A stretch of DNA of 16,805 bases from Clostridia bacterium (GCA_003246805.1 QKDG01000095.1:1-16805); one strand, 5' to 3'; shown: positions 7,147-14,900, counted from the stretch's first letter. The notes: generated from the letters alone by a model not told the origin. Program-made: numbers and translations.

Positions 7147-8100
7147 ATGCCTGTTATTCAATACAAATGCCCTAACTGTGGTGGCAGCCTTGAATTCAGT
7201 GCTGAGAAACAGTCCTTTAATTGTGAATACTGTTTAAGCACTTTTAATGAGGAACAGCTTAAAAAAGCTTTCCCTGAGAATGAAAACAATCCGCTCAGCG
7301 AGCAGGAAAAAGAGGATAAAAGCGATTTTACTGACCACTCTTCATTATATTCCTGCCCAAGCTGCGGGGCAGAAATAATATCAGAAGATACAACGGCGGC
7401 AACCTTCTGTTATTACTGCCATGGGCCTGTAATACTTTCGGGAAGATTAAGCGGAGAATTTCGCCCGTCAAAGGTTATCCCTTTCAAGAAAACACGTGAG
7501 CAAGTAATAGATGGCTTTAAAAGCTGGTGTAAAAAGAAGTGGTTTTTGCCTGATGCATTTAGAAACGATTCTCAGGTTGAGAAAATGACATCAGTATATC
7601 TTCCATTCTGGCTGGCAGACTGCAAGCTGGATGCTCATGTTTATGGTATAGGAAAAAATATAAGAACATGGACAACCGGGGATATGCGATATACCCACAC
7701 AAAAGAATATGGGTTGACGAGAAGCGCTTACATAGATTTTTGCAAGATACCTGCTGATGGTTCCAGCAAAACTGACGACAGATTGATGGAAGCTATCGAG
7801 CCATTTGATTACGAGCCATTTGATTACAGCGAGCTTAAAGATTTTTCAATGTCGTATCTGTCTGGTTATCTTGCAGAAAAATATGATGTGGATAATATGG
7901 CAATCTTCCCAAGAATTAAAGAGCGTGCTGGCGATGCCTCAATCGATATGCTAAAAAGCACAATGAAGGGATACACAACGCTTAACATCACAAGCGCAAA
8001 AGCAGATGTAATAAAAACAGACTGGCATTATATGCTTTTGCCGGTCTGGCTGATGACATATAACTTCAAGGGTAAGCAATACTTTTTCTCAATGAATTAA
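7147..8100 (+). CDS. ydjG: Zinc-ribbon protein, YdjG-like, lacking its C-terminal membrane segment
   Basis: A 317-residue protein with two zinc ribbons at the N-terminus: C8/C11 with C26/C29, and C70/C73 with C88/C91. The following domain contains FRPSKVIPFKKTREQVIDGFKSW-type sequence, TSVYLPFWLADC and the late DWHYMLLPVWLMTYNFKGKQYFFSMN. These are standard features of the YdjG-type membrane zinc-ribbon family. Members known to me continue after the FAMN motif with about GQTGK and a hydrophobic tail. Here the frame stops directly after SMN, and the expected tail is found in the next frame (8102-8206). The gene also has a perfect 15-bp duplication giving EPFDYEPFDY. It therefore carries two length changes against the family. 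The start follows GAGGAGG 8-14 bases upstream. Partner genes ydjI and ydjH flank it. Confidence 0.8.
   Translation: MPVIQYKCPNCGGSLEFSAEKQSFNCEYCLSTFNEEQLKKAFPENENNPLSEQEKEDKSDFTDHSSLYSCPSCGAEIISEDTTAATFCYYCHGPVILSGRLSGEFRPSKVIPFKKTREQVIDGFKSWCKKKWFLPDAFRNDSQVEKMTSVYLPFWLADCKLDAHVYGIGKNIRTWTTGDMRYTHTKEYGLTRSAYIDFCKIPADGSSKTDDRLMEAIEPFDYEPFDYSELKDFSMSYLSGYLAEKYDVDNMAIFPRIKERAGDASIDMLKSTMKGYTTLNITSAKADVIKTDWHYMLLPVWLMTYNFKGKQYFFSMN
7798..7827 (+). repeat. Perfect 15-bp tandem duplication in ydjG
   Basis: GAGCCATTTGATTAC occurs twice head to tail (7798-7812 and 7813-7827) and encodes EPFDY-EPFDY. The two units are identical, so the duplication is recent. It is in frame and inserts five residues. 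Confidence 0.9.
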
Positions 8101-8101
8101 A

Positions 8102-8206
8102 ATGGCAGGCATACCACCACTAAGCATTCCTAAAATGCTTGCCTTTGCCGGAATTCTTACTGCGCTGACCTTCGGGCTTTCATTTTTGATAGGGGGGCTT
8201 ATATAA
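8102..8206 (+). CDS. 34-residue membrane peptide, detached C-terminus of YdjG
   Basis: ATG at 8102 opens a frame of 34 codons: MAGIPPLSIPKMLAFAGILT and then a hydrophobic ALTFGLSFLIGGLI. It resembles the KxAGxLPxSxxK-plus-membrane-helix tail that normally ends YdjG proteins. The ATG comes one base after the upstream stop (TAAAATG). Its own stop TAA shares an A with the ydjH start (TAATG), exactly as expected if this was once the end of the ydjG gene. It has no ribosome binding site of its own, so translation would depend on termination-reinitiation at TAAAATG. Explanations are a real split gene, a frameshift in a decaying gene, or a sequencing error. One membrane helix (about residues 13-34) is visible. 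Confidence 0.6.
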   Translation: MAGIPPLSIPKMLAFAGILTALTFGLSFLIGGLI

Positions 8207-9018
8207 TGAAGATTATCAAAAGAACGCTATGTTTTGCTTTTATTATGGTTATAAGTTCAGTATGCTTTGGGATTTATGCTTTTGCCGGTGAAATAAATAT
8301 CAAGGATTTAGCAGGATATCTCACCAGTGATGAAATCTTTGAGCTTGAAGCACAGGCACAGATGCTTTCGGATGAAACTGGCTATAATATCGGTATAGTG
8401 CTTACTGATGATATCGGCAGCAAATCCCCGATGGAATTTTCAGACGATTATTATACAGAAATGTTTGGGAACAACATTGATGGTTTTATGATACTTATCA
8501 ACAACGATACAAAAACCGACTGGATATCAACAGCTGGTGATGCAATAATGATGTATTCGGATGAGAGGATAAGCAACATCCACAGCGACTCAAAACAGAT
8601 GCTTATTGATGAAGAATATTATGACGCTCTTGCACAATATCTCAACAGCTTTGAATATTATTATTTAGAGGGCTACCCAAGTGAGAATGAGGAGTATTAT
8701 CTAAATACCGAAACAGGCAAGATTGAAATAATAAAAGACAAAGGCAGATATACACTTGTATCATTGATAATTGCGCTTGCAGTAGGTGGAATAACCATAC
8801 TTATTATTGTAAACAGATATAAATTCCACACTATACCAAGTGCTGAGTGCTATCTTAATGGCGATGATACCGAAATTAAAGAGAACAGCGATGTTTTTTT
8901 AAGAGAATACACAACAAGTGTGAGAATTCAGTCGAACAGCGGTTCAGGCGGTGGTGGCTCATCTACACATTTTTCAAGCAGTGGCGGCACCTTTGGCGGC
9001 GGAGGAAGTTCAAGATAA
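8206..9018 (+). CDS. ydjH: TPM-domain membrane protein (YdjH-like)
   Basis: A 270-residue protein with a signal peptide (about 1-28, ending AFA). An extracytoplasmic TPM domain (about 34-165) contains GYLTSDEIFELEAQAQMLS and GYNIGIVLTDD, followed by DGFMILINN and WISTAGDA. One membrane helix covers about 183-203. A cytoplasmic tail ends in a Gly/Ser-rich stretch with THFSSSGGTFGGGGSSR. This is the layout of YdjH in the B. subtilis ydjFGHI operon and of related TPM proteins. The start codon overlaps the preceding stop (TAATG) and AGGGGGG precedes it. It is the last gene of the operon; a structured repeat and a terminator follow. A membrane-stress role together with YdjI is inferred from the family and gene order. 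Confidence 0.82.
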   Translation: MKIIKRTLCFAFIMVISSVCFGIYAFAGEINIKDLAGYLTSDEIFELEAQAQMLSDETGYNIGIVLTDDIGSKSPMEFSDDYYTEMFGNNIDGFMILINNDTKTDWISTAGDAIMMYSDERISNIHSDSKQMLIDEEYYDALAQYLNSFEYYYLEGYPSENEEYYLNTETGKIEIIKDKGRYTLVSLIIALAVGGITILIIVNRYKFHTIPSAECYLNGDDTEIKENSDVFLREYTTSVRIQSNSGSGGGGSSTHFSSSGGTFGGGGSSR

Positions 9019-9051
9019 TAAATTAGCGATATAGTTATTTATTATTTTTTA

Positions 9052-9086
9052 AGCGAAGGGGCACGGGGGCGACCGCAAAGCCCCCG
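9052..9086 (+). repeat. 3' UTR hairpin repeat, copy 1 (after ydjH)
   Basis: GCGAAGGGG (9053-9061) is followed by a 7-bp perfect stem CGGGGGC / GCCCCCG closing the loop GACCGCAAA (9071-9079). The copy starts 33 bases after the ydjH stop, in the sense of that transcript and before the terminator at 9125. It is followed by a run of A, not T, so it is not itself a terminator. Two further copies lie on the minus strand. The 9019-9298 gap contains no gene that I can support. Confidence 0.8.
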
Positions 9087-9124
9087 AAAAAAATGCATTA
9101 TTAAATAATTAATTGCAAACAAGT

Positions 9125-9150
9125 AAAGGCAGGCTTTTTAGCCTGCCTTT
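9125..9150. terminator. Shared bidirectional terminator between ydjH and the GH25 gene
   Basis: AAAGGCAGGCT (9125-9135) and AGCCTGCCTTT (9140-9150) form a perfect 11-bp stem around TTTT. The AAA/TTT flanks allow it to work on both strands, serving the convergent ydjH (+) and GH25 (-) genes. Confidence 0.85.
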
Positions 9151-9153
9151 TCT

Positions 9154-9176
9154 TGTAGAAAAAGCCCTTTTCTACA
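9154..9176 (-). repeat. Accessory hairpin A, copy 1
   Basis: TGTAGAAAA (9154-9162) and TTTTCTACA (9168-9176) form a 9-bp stem with loop AGCCC. A near-identical hairpin lies at 10449-10471. In the GH25 transcript (minus strand) it comes after the GACCGCAAA hairpin and just before the terminator. Confidence 0.75.
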
Positions 9177-9203
9177 ATTTTATTATAAATTGAAGCACGT
9201 ATT

Positions 9204-9240
9204 TGTGGGGGCTTTGCGGTCGCCCCCACACCCCTTCGCA
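9204..9240 (-). repeat. 3' UTR hairpin repeat, copy 2 (after the GH25 gene)
   Basis: Read on the minus strand, GCGAAGGGG is followed by the 9-bp perfect stem TGTGGGGGC / GCCCCCACA (9230-9222 with 9212-9204) closing GACCGCAAA. It begins about 59 bases after the GH25 stop and precedes hairpin A and the terminator. It is nearly identical to copy 1 in the opposite orientation, so the two can also pair with each other over about 33 bases. Confidence 0.8.
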
Positions 9241-9268
9241 TCCAAAGCATAGTTTTTCGACACTCTGA

Positions 9269-9294
9269 GCCAGGCTAAAAAGCCTGCCTTTTTT
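9269..9294 (+). terminator. Second terminator-like hairpin before the GH25 stop
   Basis: CAGGCT (9271-9276) and AGCCTG (9281-9286) form a 6-bp stem around AAAA, then CC and TTTTTT (9289-9294). The T run faces the plus strand, so it could stop read-through from the ydj operon into the GH25 gene. The core matches the terminator at 9125-9150 in inverted orientation. Confidence 0.6.
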
Positions 9295-9298
9295 ACAT

Positions 9299-10306
9299 TT
9301 ATTCATTTTCTTCAATAGAATAATCTTTAAAGCAAATATTAAGGTCTACACTTCCATCAATTCCGTCAACCGTTCCGCTCTCGGTATATTGCCAAATCTG
9401 AAAATCATATGGGAAAAAAGGAGTCTGATAATACTGTGCAAACCATTTATCATACATCGTCAGTTTAGATAAATCAAGCTGTGCCAGATAACCGATAATG
9501 TTAGCATAAATCATTGGCTTGTATCCTGCTTTTTCTATCGCTTCACAAAACGCTATTGTGATTTCTGTGCGTTCTTCTTTGGTAAGTGAATCGGCACGGC
9601 CATCTGCATTGTATACTTCCTCAACATCAAATATTACTGGGTATTCGATATCATAATTATTAATAGCATTAATAACATATTCAGCCTCTTCAACTGCTTC
9701 CTCGGTTGTGATTGCCTGCGAATAAAAATAAACACCAACTTTTACTCCGGCAGCAAGCGCACCCTTAACATTGCTGTAAAAATAATCATCAATAACAATT
9801 TCGCCGGAACCATATCCACGGAACCCAAGCCGTAAAAGTGCATATTCAACCCCATCAGCCTTAACCTTGTTCCAGTCAATATCCCCCTGATACTTTGAAA
9901 CATCAATACCTTTGATGCCTGTTATTCCGTTGCCATCACTATATAAAATTTCAGATTCTGTATGTAATAGATTTTCAAAACTATACTTGTGTAGCGGCAG
10001 GCTATCATCAATTGGCTCATAAATAATCTCACCGTCGTATTTATATACTATTTCATTTTCAAAAAATTGTTGTAAAAATTCCGTCCCCGTTCCAAACTGG
10101 CTTGCATATTCTTTTAACGTTGTTATAGTAAAGGACTCCTCCTCAGGCAATTCCTCTTCCTCCTCGGGCTCAGTTATTACAGGAACAATAACCTCGTTCT
10201 TTTCATTTTCATAAATAATAATTGTAAATATCAACGCTGCTGAAAGTGCCAGACTTAATACAGATAGTATACTTATTGCTATATAGAAACCTTTTTTTGA
10301 GCTCAT
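9299..10306 (-). CDS. Membrane-anchored GH25 muramidase
   Basis: A 335-residue protein whose N-terminal helix (about residues 7-32) has no clear cleavage site, so it is likely a membrane anchor. An acidic linker (EEEEELPEEE, 48-57) and an unassigned stretch (about 60-125) follow. The C-terminal GH25 domain (131-330) shows GIDVSKYQGDIDW with D135, the catalytic motif FDVEE with D227 and E229, and DFQIWQYTESGTVDGIDGSVDLN at the end of the barrel (broken here by D301 to N323). GH25 enzymes cut the beta-1,4 bond after N-acetylmuramic acid in peptidoglycan. The domain appears complete and all acidic residues are present, so activity on the outer face of the membrane is likely. It has its own promoter and ends next to the shared terminator. 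It may act in wall turnover or lysis of competitors; sequence alone does not decide. Confidence 0.88.
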   Translation of the reverse strand: MSSKKGFYIAISILSVLSLALSAALIFTIIIYENEKNEVIVPVITEPEEEEELPEEESFTITTLKEYASQFGTGTEFLQQFFENEIVYKYDGEIIYEPIDDSLPLHKYSFENLLHTESEILYSDGNGITGIKGIDVSKYQGDIDWNKVKADGVEYALLRLGFRGYGSGEIVIDDYFYSNVKGALAAGVKVGVYFYSQAITTEEAVEEAEYVINAINNYDIEYPVIFDVEEVYNADGRADSLTKEERTEITIAFCEAIEKAGYKPMIYANIIGYLAQLDLSKLTMYDKWFAQYYQTPFFPYDFQIWQYTESGTVDGIDGSVDLNICFKDYSIEENE

Positions 10307-10348
10307 ACAGTTTGTCCTTTCAGTTTAATATTTTAAGTACTTTTTATA

Positions 10349-10377
10349 ATTATATACTAAAATACCCTTATTTTCAA
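10349..10377 (-). promoter_or_regulatory. Promoter of the GH25 gene
   Basis: On the minus strand TTGAAA (10377-10372) and TATAAT (10354-10349) are spaced by 17 bases. The ribosome binding site AAAGGA (10320-10315) lies eight bases before the ATG at 10306. Confidence 0.75.
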
Positions 10378-10408
10378 CAAATAGCATGTTAATTTTACAG
10401 CGCTTTTA

Positions 10409-10443
10409 ATAAAAAAACGCTGCAAGAATAATCCTGCAGCGTT
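10409..10443 (-). terminator. Terminator of apgM
   Basis: On the minus strand AACGCTGCA (10443-10435) pairs with TGCAGCGTT (10424-10416) across ten bases and is followed by a T run to 10411. It lies about 150 bases after the apgM stop. The long 3' UTR in between (10444-10595) holds hairpin A and copy 3 of the structured repeat, and no gene. Confidence 0.85.
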
Positions 10444-10448
10444 CAGCT

Positions 10449-10471
10449 TGTAGAAAAGCCCCTTTTCTACA
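10449..10471 (-). repeat. Accessory hairpin A, copy 2
   Basis: TGTAGAAAAG (10449-10458) and CTTTTCTACA (10462-10471) form a 10-bp perfect stem with loop CCC. It differs from the copy at 9154-9176 mainly by one extra closing G-C pair. Again it lies between the GACCGCAAA hairpin and the terminator of the minus-strand transcript. Confidence 0.75.
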
Positions 10472-10496
10472 TTTTTAATACACAAAATCACGATTT

Positions 10497-10534
10497 TGTG
10501 GGTGCTTTGCGGTCACCCTACACCCCTCATTCGC
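10497..10534 (-). repeat. 3' UTR hairpin repeat, copy 3 (after apgM)
   Basis: Read on the minus strand, a GCGAATGAGGGG variant is followed by the stem GGGTG / CACCC closing ACCGCAAAG, with an outer TGT/ACA extension and one bulged base. Against copies 1 and 2, a G-C pair is replaced by T-A on both sides of the stem, a compensatory change. The loop core GACCGCAAAGC is unchanged. Flanking it are two more perfect hairpins: CACAAAAT/ATTTTGTG (10481-10500) and CGCAT-GAAA-ATGCG (10532-10545). Confidence 0.75.
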
Positions 10535-10595
10535 ATGAAAATGCGTTAAGGCACCTTGAGCGAAGTTTAATAACATTGCTGAAAAAATATTAATA

Positions 10596-11804
10596 CTAAT
10601 AATTTATAAAAAAACCTAAAATCTTATGACCATCACTTATATACACGCCAGTTTCCTGTGCTGTTGCCTCGGTATATTCTTCACTGCCTGTTACTTCTTT
10701 ACTTTTTTGATAAATCAAGAAAGGCACTGGGTCATTTGTATGAGTTTTAAGGATAAGAGGAGTTGCATGGTCGGGTAAAATCATTATTTTGTAGTCATCA
10801 AACTGTTCAAGCTCAGAAACCAGGTATTTGAGTATCTTTTCGTCAATAATTTCGAGCGACCTTACCTTGTTTTCGATTTCGAACCTATGGCCACATTCGT
10901 CGGGTGCTTCAACATGAATATACACGAAGTCCTGCCCGCTTTTAAGCTCATCAATAGCTGCTTTTGCTTTTCCCTCAAAATTTGTATCTATATATCCTGT
11001 CGCCCCCTCAACGTTAACAACATTCATCCCGGCAAATTTGCCGATACCCTTTAATAAATCAACGGCAGAAATTATTGAGCCTTTAAGCCCGTATTTTTCA
11101 ACAAAAGGTGCAAGCGGTTTTCTTACCCCTTCGCCCCAAAGCCAAATGCTGTTTGCCGGCCTTAGCCCCTTAGCTATTCTCTTCTGATTCAAAGGATGAT
11201 TACTAAGCAGCTCATAGCTTTTCTGCATCATCAAAAGTAGCTTATTTGCGTTCTTATGTGCCGGAATAAATTCCTTTATAGGTTTTCCTGTTATGTCGTG
11301 TGGTGGAGTTAAAGTTCCTACATCAAGGGTGCCTTTATCCCATATAAGACAATGGCGATAGCTAACACCAGAATACAGTTTGAATTCGTCATTATCAAAA
11401 TTCTCAGCAAGGAACCTGATTAAAACGCCTGCATCTTCGGTAGAAATATCATCGGCACAATAGTCTAAAATTGTTTTATCTTCATATTTTTCGTCATCAG
11501 ATAATGTAACAAGATTGCACCTGAATGACACATCATCAGGCTTCATATCAATTCCTATGCTGGCAGCTTCAAGGGGTGAACGCCCAGAATAATAAATACT
11601 CGGCTCGTATCCTAATACTGATAAATTAGCAACATCGCTTCCCGGCTTTAATTCATCGGGAACTGTTTTGACAAGCCCTATTAAAGATTTTTTTGCAAGA
11701 ATGTCGGTCTGAGGGGTTTTTGAGGCACCCATAGGTGTTTTCCCGCCAAGCTCTTTTAAAGGATAGTCAGCCATACCGTCACACAACAAAACAACGTATT
11801 TCAT
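10596..11804 (-). CDS. apgM: Cofactor-independent phosphoglycerate mutase, ApgM type
   Basis: A 402-residue cytoplasmic enzyme of the alkaline-phosphatase superfamily that interconverts 3- and 2-phosphoglycerate in glycolysis without 2,3-bisphosphoglycerate. It is the archaeal-type ApgM form of about 400 residues, not the ~510-residue GpmI. The N-terminal metal site is seen in VVLLCDGMAD (D9). The nucleophile region GSDVANLSVLGYEP has S56 at the position of the phosphorylated serine. YSGRSPLEAASIGIDM and DVSFRCNLVT follow. Late metal ligands are in HVEAPDECGHR and ILPDHATP. Everything expected is present, so it should be active. AGGAGA (11816-11811) supports the ATG. It is transcribed alone from its own promoter, ends with a long structured 3' UTR and is divergent from the cyclic glucan synthase gene. 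Confidence 0.92.
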   Translation of the reverse strand: MKYVVLLCDGMADYPLKELGGKTPMGASKTPQTDILAKKSLIGLVKTVPDELKPGSDVANLSVLGYEPSIYYSGRSPLEAASIGIDMKPDDVSFRCNLVTLSDDEKYEDKTILDYCADDISTEDAGVLIRFLAENFDNDEFKLYSGVSYRHCLIWDKGTLDVGTLTPPHDITGKPIKEFIPAHKNANKLLLMMQKSYELLSNHPLNQKRIAKGLRPANSIWLWGEGVRKPLAPFVEKYGLKGSIISAVDLLKGIGKFAGMNVVNVEGATGYIDTNFEGKAKAAIDELKSGQDFVYIHVEAPDECGHRFEIENKVRSLEIIDEKILKYLVSELEQFDDYKIMILPDHATPLILKTHTNDPVPFLIYQKSKEVTGSEEYTEATAQETGVYISDGHKILGFFINY

Positions 11805-11864
11805 AATAATTCTCCTGTTAAAGCAAATAATATATCAAATCTTAGTTATGATTTTAACAAAGAA

Positions 11865-11893
11865 ATTATATCACATTTAATATTTTTTTGCAA
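11865..11893 (-). promoter_or_regulatory. Promoter of apgM
   Basis: On the minus strand TTGCAA (11893-11888) and TATAAT (11870-11865) are spaced by 17 bases, and a TG one base before the -10 makes it an extended -10 promoter. Confidence 0.75.
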
Positions 11894-11970
11894 ATCAAAC
11901 ACTAATACTTTAAAGAAAAATGGGAACAATATTTTCTAATATTTACATTCAAAATCAAACAAAAATCAAA
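11893..11970 (+). other. AATCAAA repeats in the divergent apgM / glucan synthase gap
   Basis: AATCAAA occurs three times in one orientation (11893-11899, 11953-11959, 11964-11970). The first touches the apgM -35 box and the last abuts the ribosome binding site of the large gene. They may be binding sites for a regulator shared by the two divergent genes, or just AT-rich chance. I see no clear promoter for the plus-strand gene; TAATAT at 11938-11943 is a weak -10 candidate. Confidence 0.3.
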
Positions 11971-11982
11971 TGAGGTGTTAAA

Positions 11983-14900
11983 TTGAACAATATTAAGACA
12001 ATTGATAATGAAATAACAACGGTAAAAATAGGGTATCTGCAAAGCAAACTAAAAACAAATTTGCATAGCATAAAAAATCTCTATAAGCAAATAGTCCTCA
12101 ATCTGCCTTCGTCAGTAAACGAACAGGTTTTATACGATAACTATTATTTAATACAAAAAATTGCAAAAACCCTTTTAAAGGAAAACAGGAGATCAATTAT
12201 TTCAATTGACAATGAAATGTATCCTGTTTTGGGTAAACATATCTTAGAAAACTGCAATAAAGATGCAGTGCCAAAAACGAATGAGCTGATATATATGTTC
12301 AATACCTTGTCGGCAAAGCGATACATTACAAATACTGAGTTTGAGCTTATTGTATGGCAATTTCGATATGCGATTCTGCTGTCGCTTAGCAGGCTTTATG
12401 AAAAAGAGGTACAGACTGAAAAAACCGCACTTGATTTGATTATCCTGTTGACAAAAAGTGATACCTTCAATCTAAAAGCAATTACAGAAACCTGCAATCC
12501 TTTAGAGAAAATATATCGCAACGAGGCATCCGGGATATATATAAATATGGATGATACAACAAAAAAAATATACAGGAACAGAACCTCTTTTATAGCTACA
12601 AAGCATAACAAAAGCGAGCTTGACATTGCTGCACATTATATTAGTGTTACCAACAGCGCTTTTTATAAAAAGAAATCTGAAAACGAAACACACATAGGCT
12701 TTTATATCTATGAAGATTATAAAAAGCTGACTAAAAAAATATCCTTTGAATTTTATTTATTTCTTATTACCTTTATAACGTCATTAATGGCTGCTGTTTT
12801 TACTTTTTCACTAAAAAGCTTTGTTCTATGGGTTTTTATGTTCTTTCCTTTATGGGAATTTTCAAAACTGCTTGTTGACCTTATTTTCACCTGCGGGAAT
12901 GAGGTAACATATCTGCCAAGAATTGAGCTTAACAAACAGATTCCAAAGGGGAGTGAAACACTTGTTGTTATTTCAACAATTATTTCTTCTGCAAAGGATA
13001 TTATTTGCTTGCAGGAAAAGCTGATACGCTTGCATTTTTCTAACTTATCTGACAATATCAGGATTTGTGCTTTATGCGATTTAAAGCAGTCTTCCCTGCC
13101 TGTTAGCCCCGAAGACAAGGCGATTATTAAAAATTCGCAGAGAATGATTAATAAGCTTAATCAGATTTATTGTGATAAATTCGTACTCGTTATACGAAAA
13201 AGGAGCTATTCTGACACACAGATGAATTACATGGGCTATGAGAGAAAAAGGGGAGCTATAGAACAGCTTGTAAGATATATCAAAAAAGAAAATATAGAAT
13301 TTTCATGCCTTGATGGCGATGTCAGCTTTCTTCACACCACAAAATATCTTGTTTGTATTGATTTTGATACGAAAACACTTATGGATACGATTCCTGAGCT
13401 TGTCGGTATTGCTATGCACCCACTCAACAAGCCGATTATTGAAAACGGCAGAGTCGTAAAAGGCTACGGAATTATTACACCTAACATGATAACAAAGCTA
13501 AAAAGCTCGCTTAAAACGCCATTTGCAAAGCTTGTCGGCGGTATTGGCTCAAGCTGTGCTTATGATACTAATTGCTGCAATCTTTATCAGGATACCTTTG
13601 AGCAGGCCGTTTTTTCGGGCAAGGGGCTTATTGATATAAACTCCTTTTATTTATTGTGCTGCAATTTATTTTTGCCTGAGCGTATTCTAAGCCACGATAT
13701 TCTTGAAGGGGAAATTTTAAGGACAGCCTTTGCGGGTGACATTGAGTTCAGCGAGAGCTTTCCCTCAAATGCTTTAAGCTATTTTAAAAGACAGCACCGA
13801 TGGATAAGAGGTGATATACAGAATATAAGCTTTTTAAGAAAAAATATTTCTGCAAAAAATGGCTTGACCCCAAACCCTATGAATGATATCTCAAAGTTTA
13901 AGCTATTTGATAACATCAGGCGTGCTTTTTTACCTGTAAATCTTGTGCTGTTGCTTATCCTGCCTTTTTTCTATAACACAACAGTGGGATTAACGCTTGC
14001 TCTGCTTGCTGTTACTTCATTGCTGATACCATATATTGCGTCATTTTTATCCTCAGTTTTGCATAACGGTCTGTACAACATTCCACGAAAATATTATTCC
14101 GATGTATTCTCACAAACATCTGAAATATCGGCGCAGGGATTGTTAGCCTTGTTGCTGCTGCCACAGAATGCTGTTTACTCACTTGATGCAATTGTGCGTT
14201 CGCTATGGCGACTATATGTATCCAAAAAAAAGCTGCTTGAATGGACAACGGCAGCACAGGCAGAAAAATCCAATTTTTCAGTCCTCTCATTTATGCAGCT
14301 TTATATTATCCCAGAAATTGTTTGCATTACTTTATTATTCTCCCCTGTTGCATTTTTAAAGTTTATTGGTTTTATTCTGCTTTTTACACCGTTTCTGATG
14401 ACTTATTTTAACACACCATACAAAACAAAGGGCTTTGTAATAAGTGAAGAAAAGGAGCTTGAGGTTTATTCTCAGCTGACGGCAATGTGGCAGTTCTATG
14501 AGGATTATGCGACAGAGCAGGAGCATTATCTCCCACCTGACAATGTGCAGTTTGCCCCAGTTTATCGGGTATGCCATCGAACTTCACCGACGAATATAGG
14601 GCTTATGATGCTGTGCACGCTTATCGCCAGGGATTTCGATTTAATCGATTCAAAAGGGCTGTATAAACGAATAAACAGAACTCTTGCGAGCGTTGAACAG
14701 CTTGAAAAATATAACGGTAATCTGTTTAACTGGTATGATACCAAAACACTTAAAACATCGAGCAATCAGTTTGTTTCAACAGTTGACAGCGGTAATTTTG
14801 TCTGCTGCCTGGTTGTGCTTAAAGAAGGCTTGAATGAATACAAAACACAACACAGTGAAATAGATAATCTTATAAACAGGATTAATTACCTTATAGACAA

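Noticed and set aside
6752..7237. 161-codon plus-strand frame over the end of ydjI and start of ydjG
   Set aside because: It is a different frame through the repetitive zinc-ribbon region; the real frames keep all cysteines and have proper ribosome binding sites.
8092..8104. Programmed +1 frameshift joining ydjG to its tail
   Set aside because: Skipping one base at AAT-TAA-A would give SMN-KMAG, but no classical slippery sequence or stimulator is visible, and family sequence seems to be missing, so a deletion is simpler. It cannot be fully excluded.
9067..9086. GC-rich hairpin of repeat copy 1 as the terminator of ydjH
   Set aside because: It is followed by A residues rather than T on the plus strand; the hairpin at 9125-9150 is the better terminator.
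9019..9298. Small mobile element or CRISPR-like array from the repeats in the intergenic region
   Set aside because: Only three copies in the window, in both orientations and without regular spacers, target-site duplications or a transposase; the link to transcript ends is the better description.
12753..13118. 121-codon minus-strand frame and similar ones within 12144-16802
   Set aside because: All fall inside the continuous plus-strand glucan synthase-like frame, whose motifs are in the expected order.
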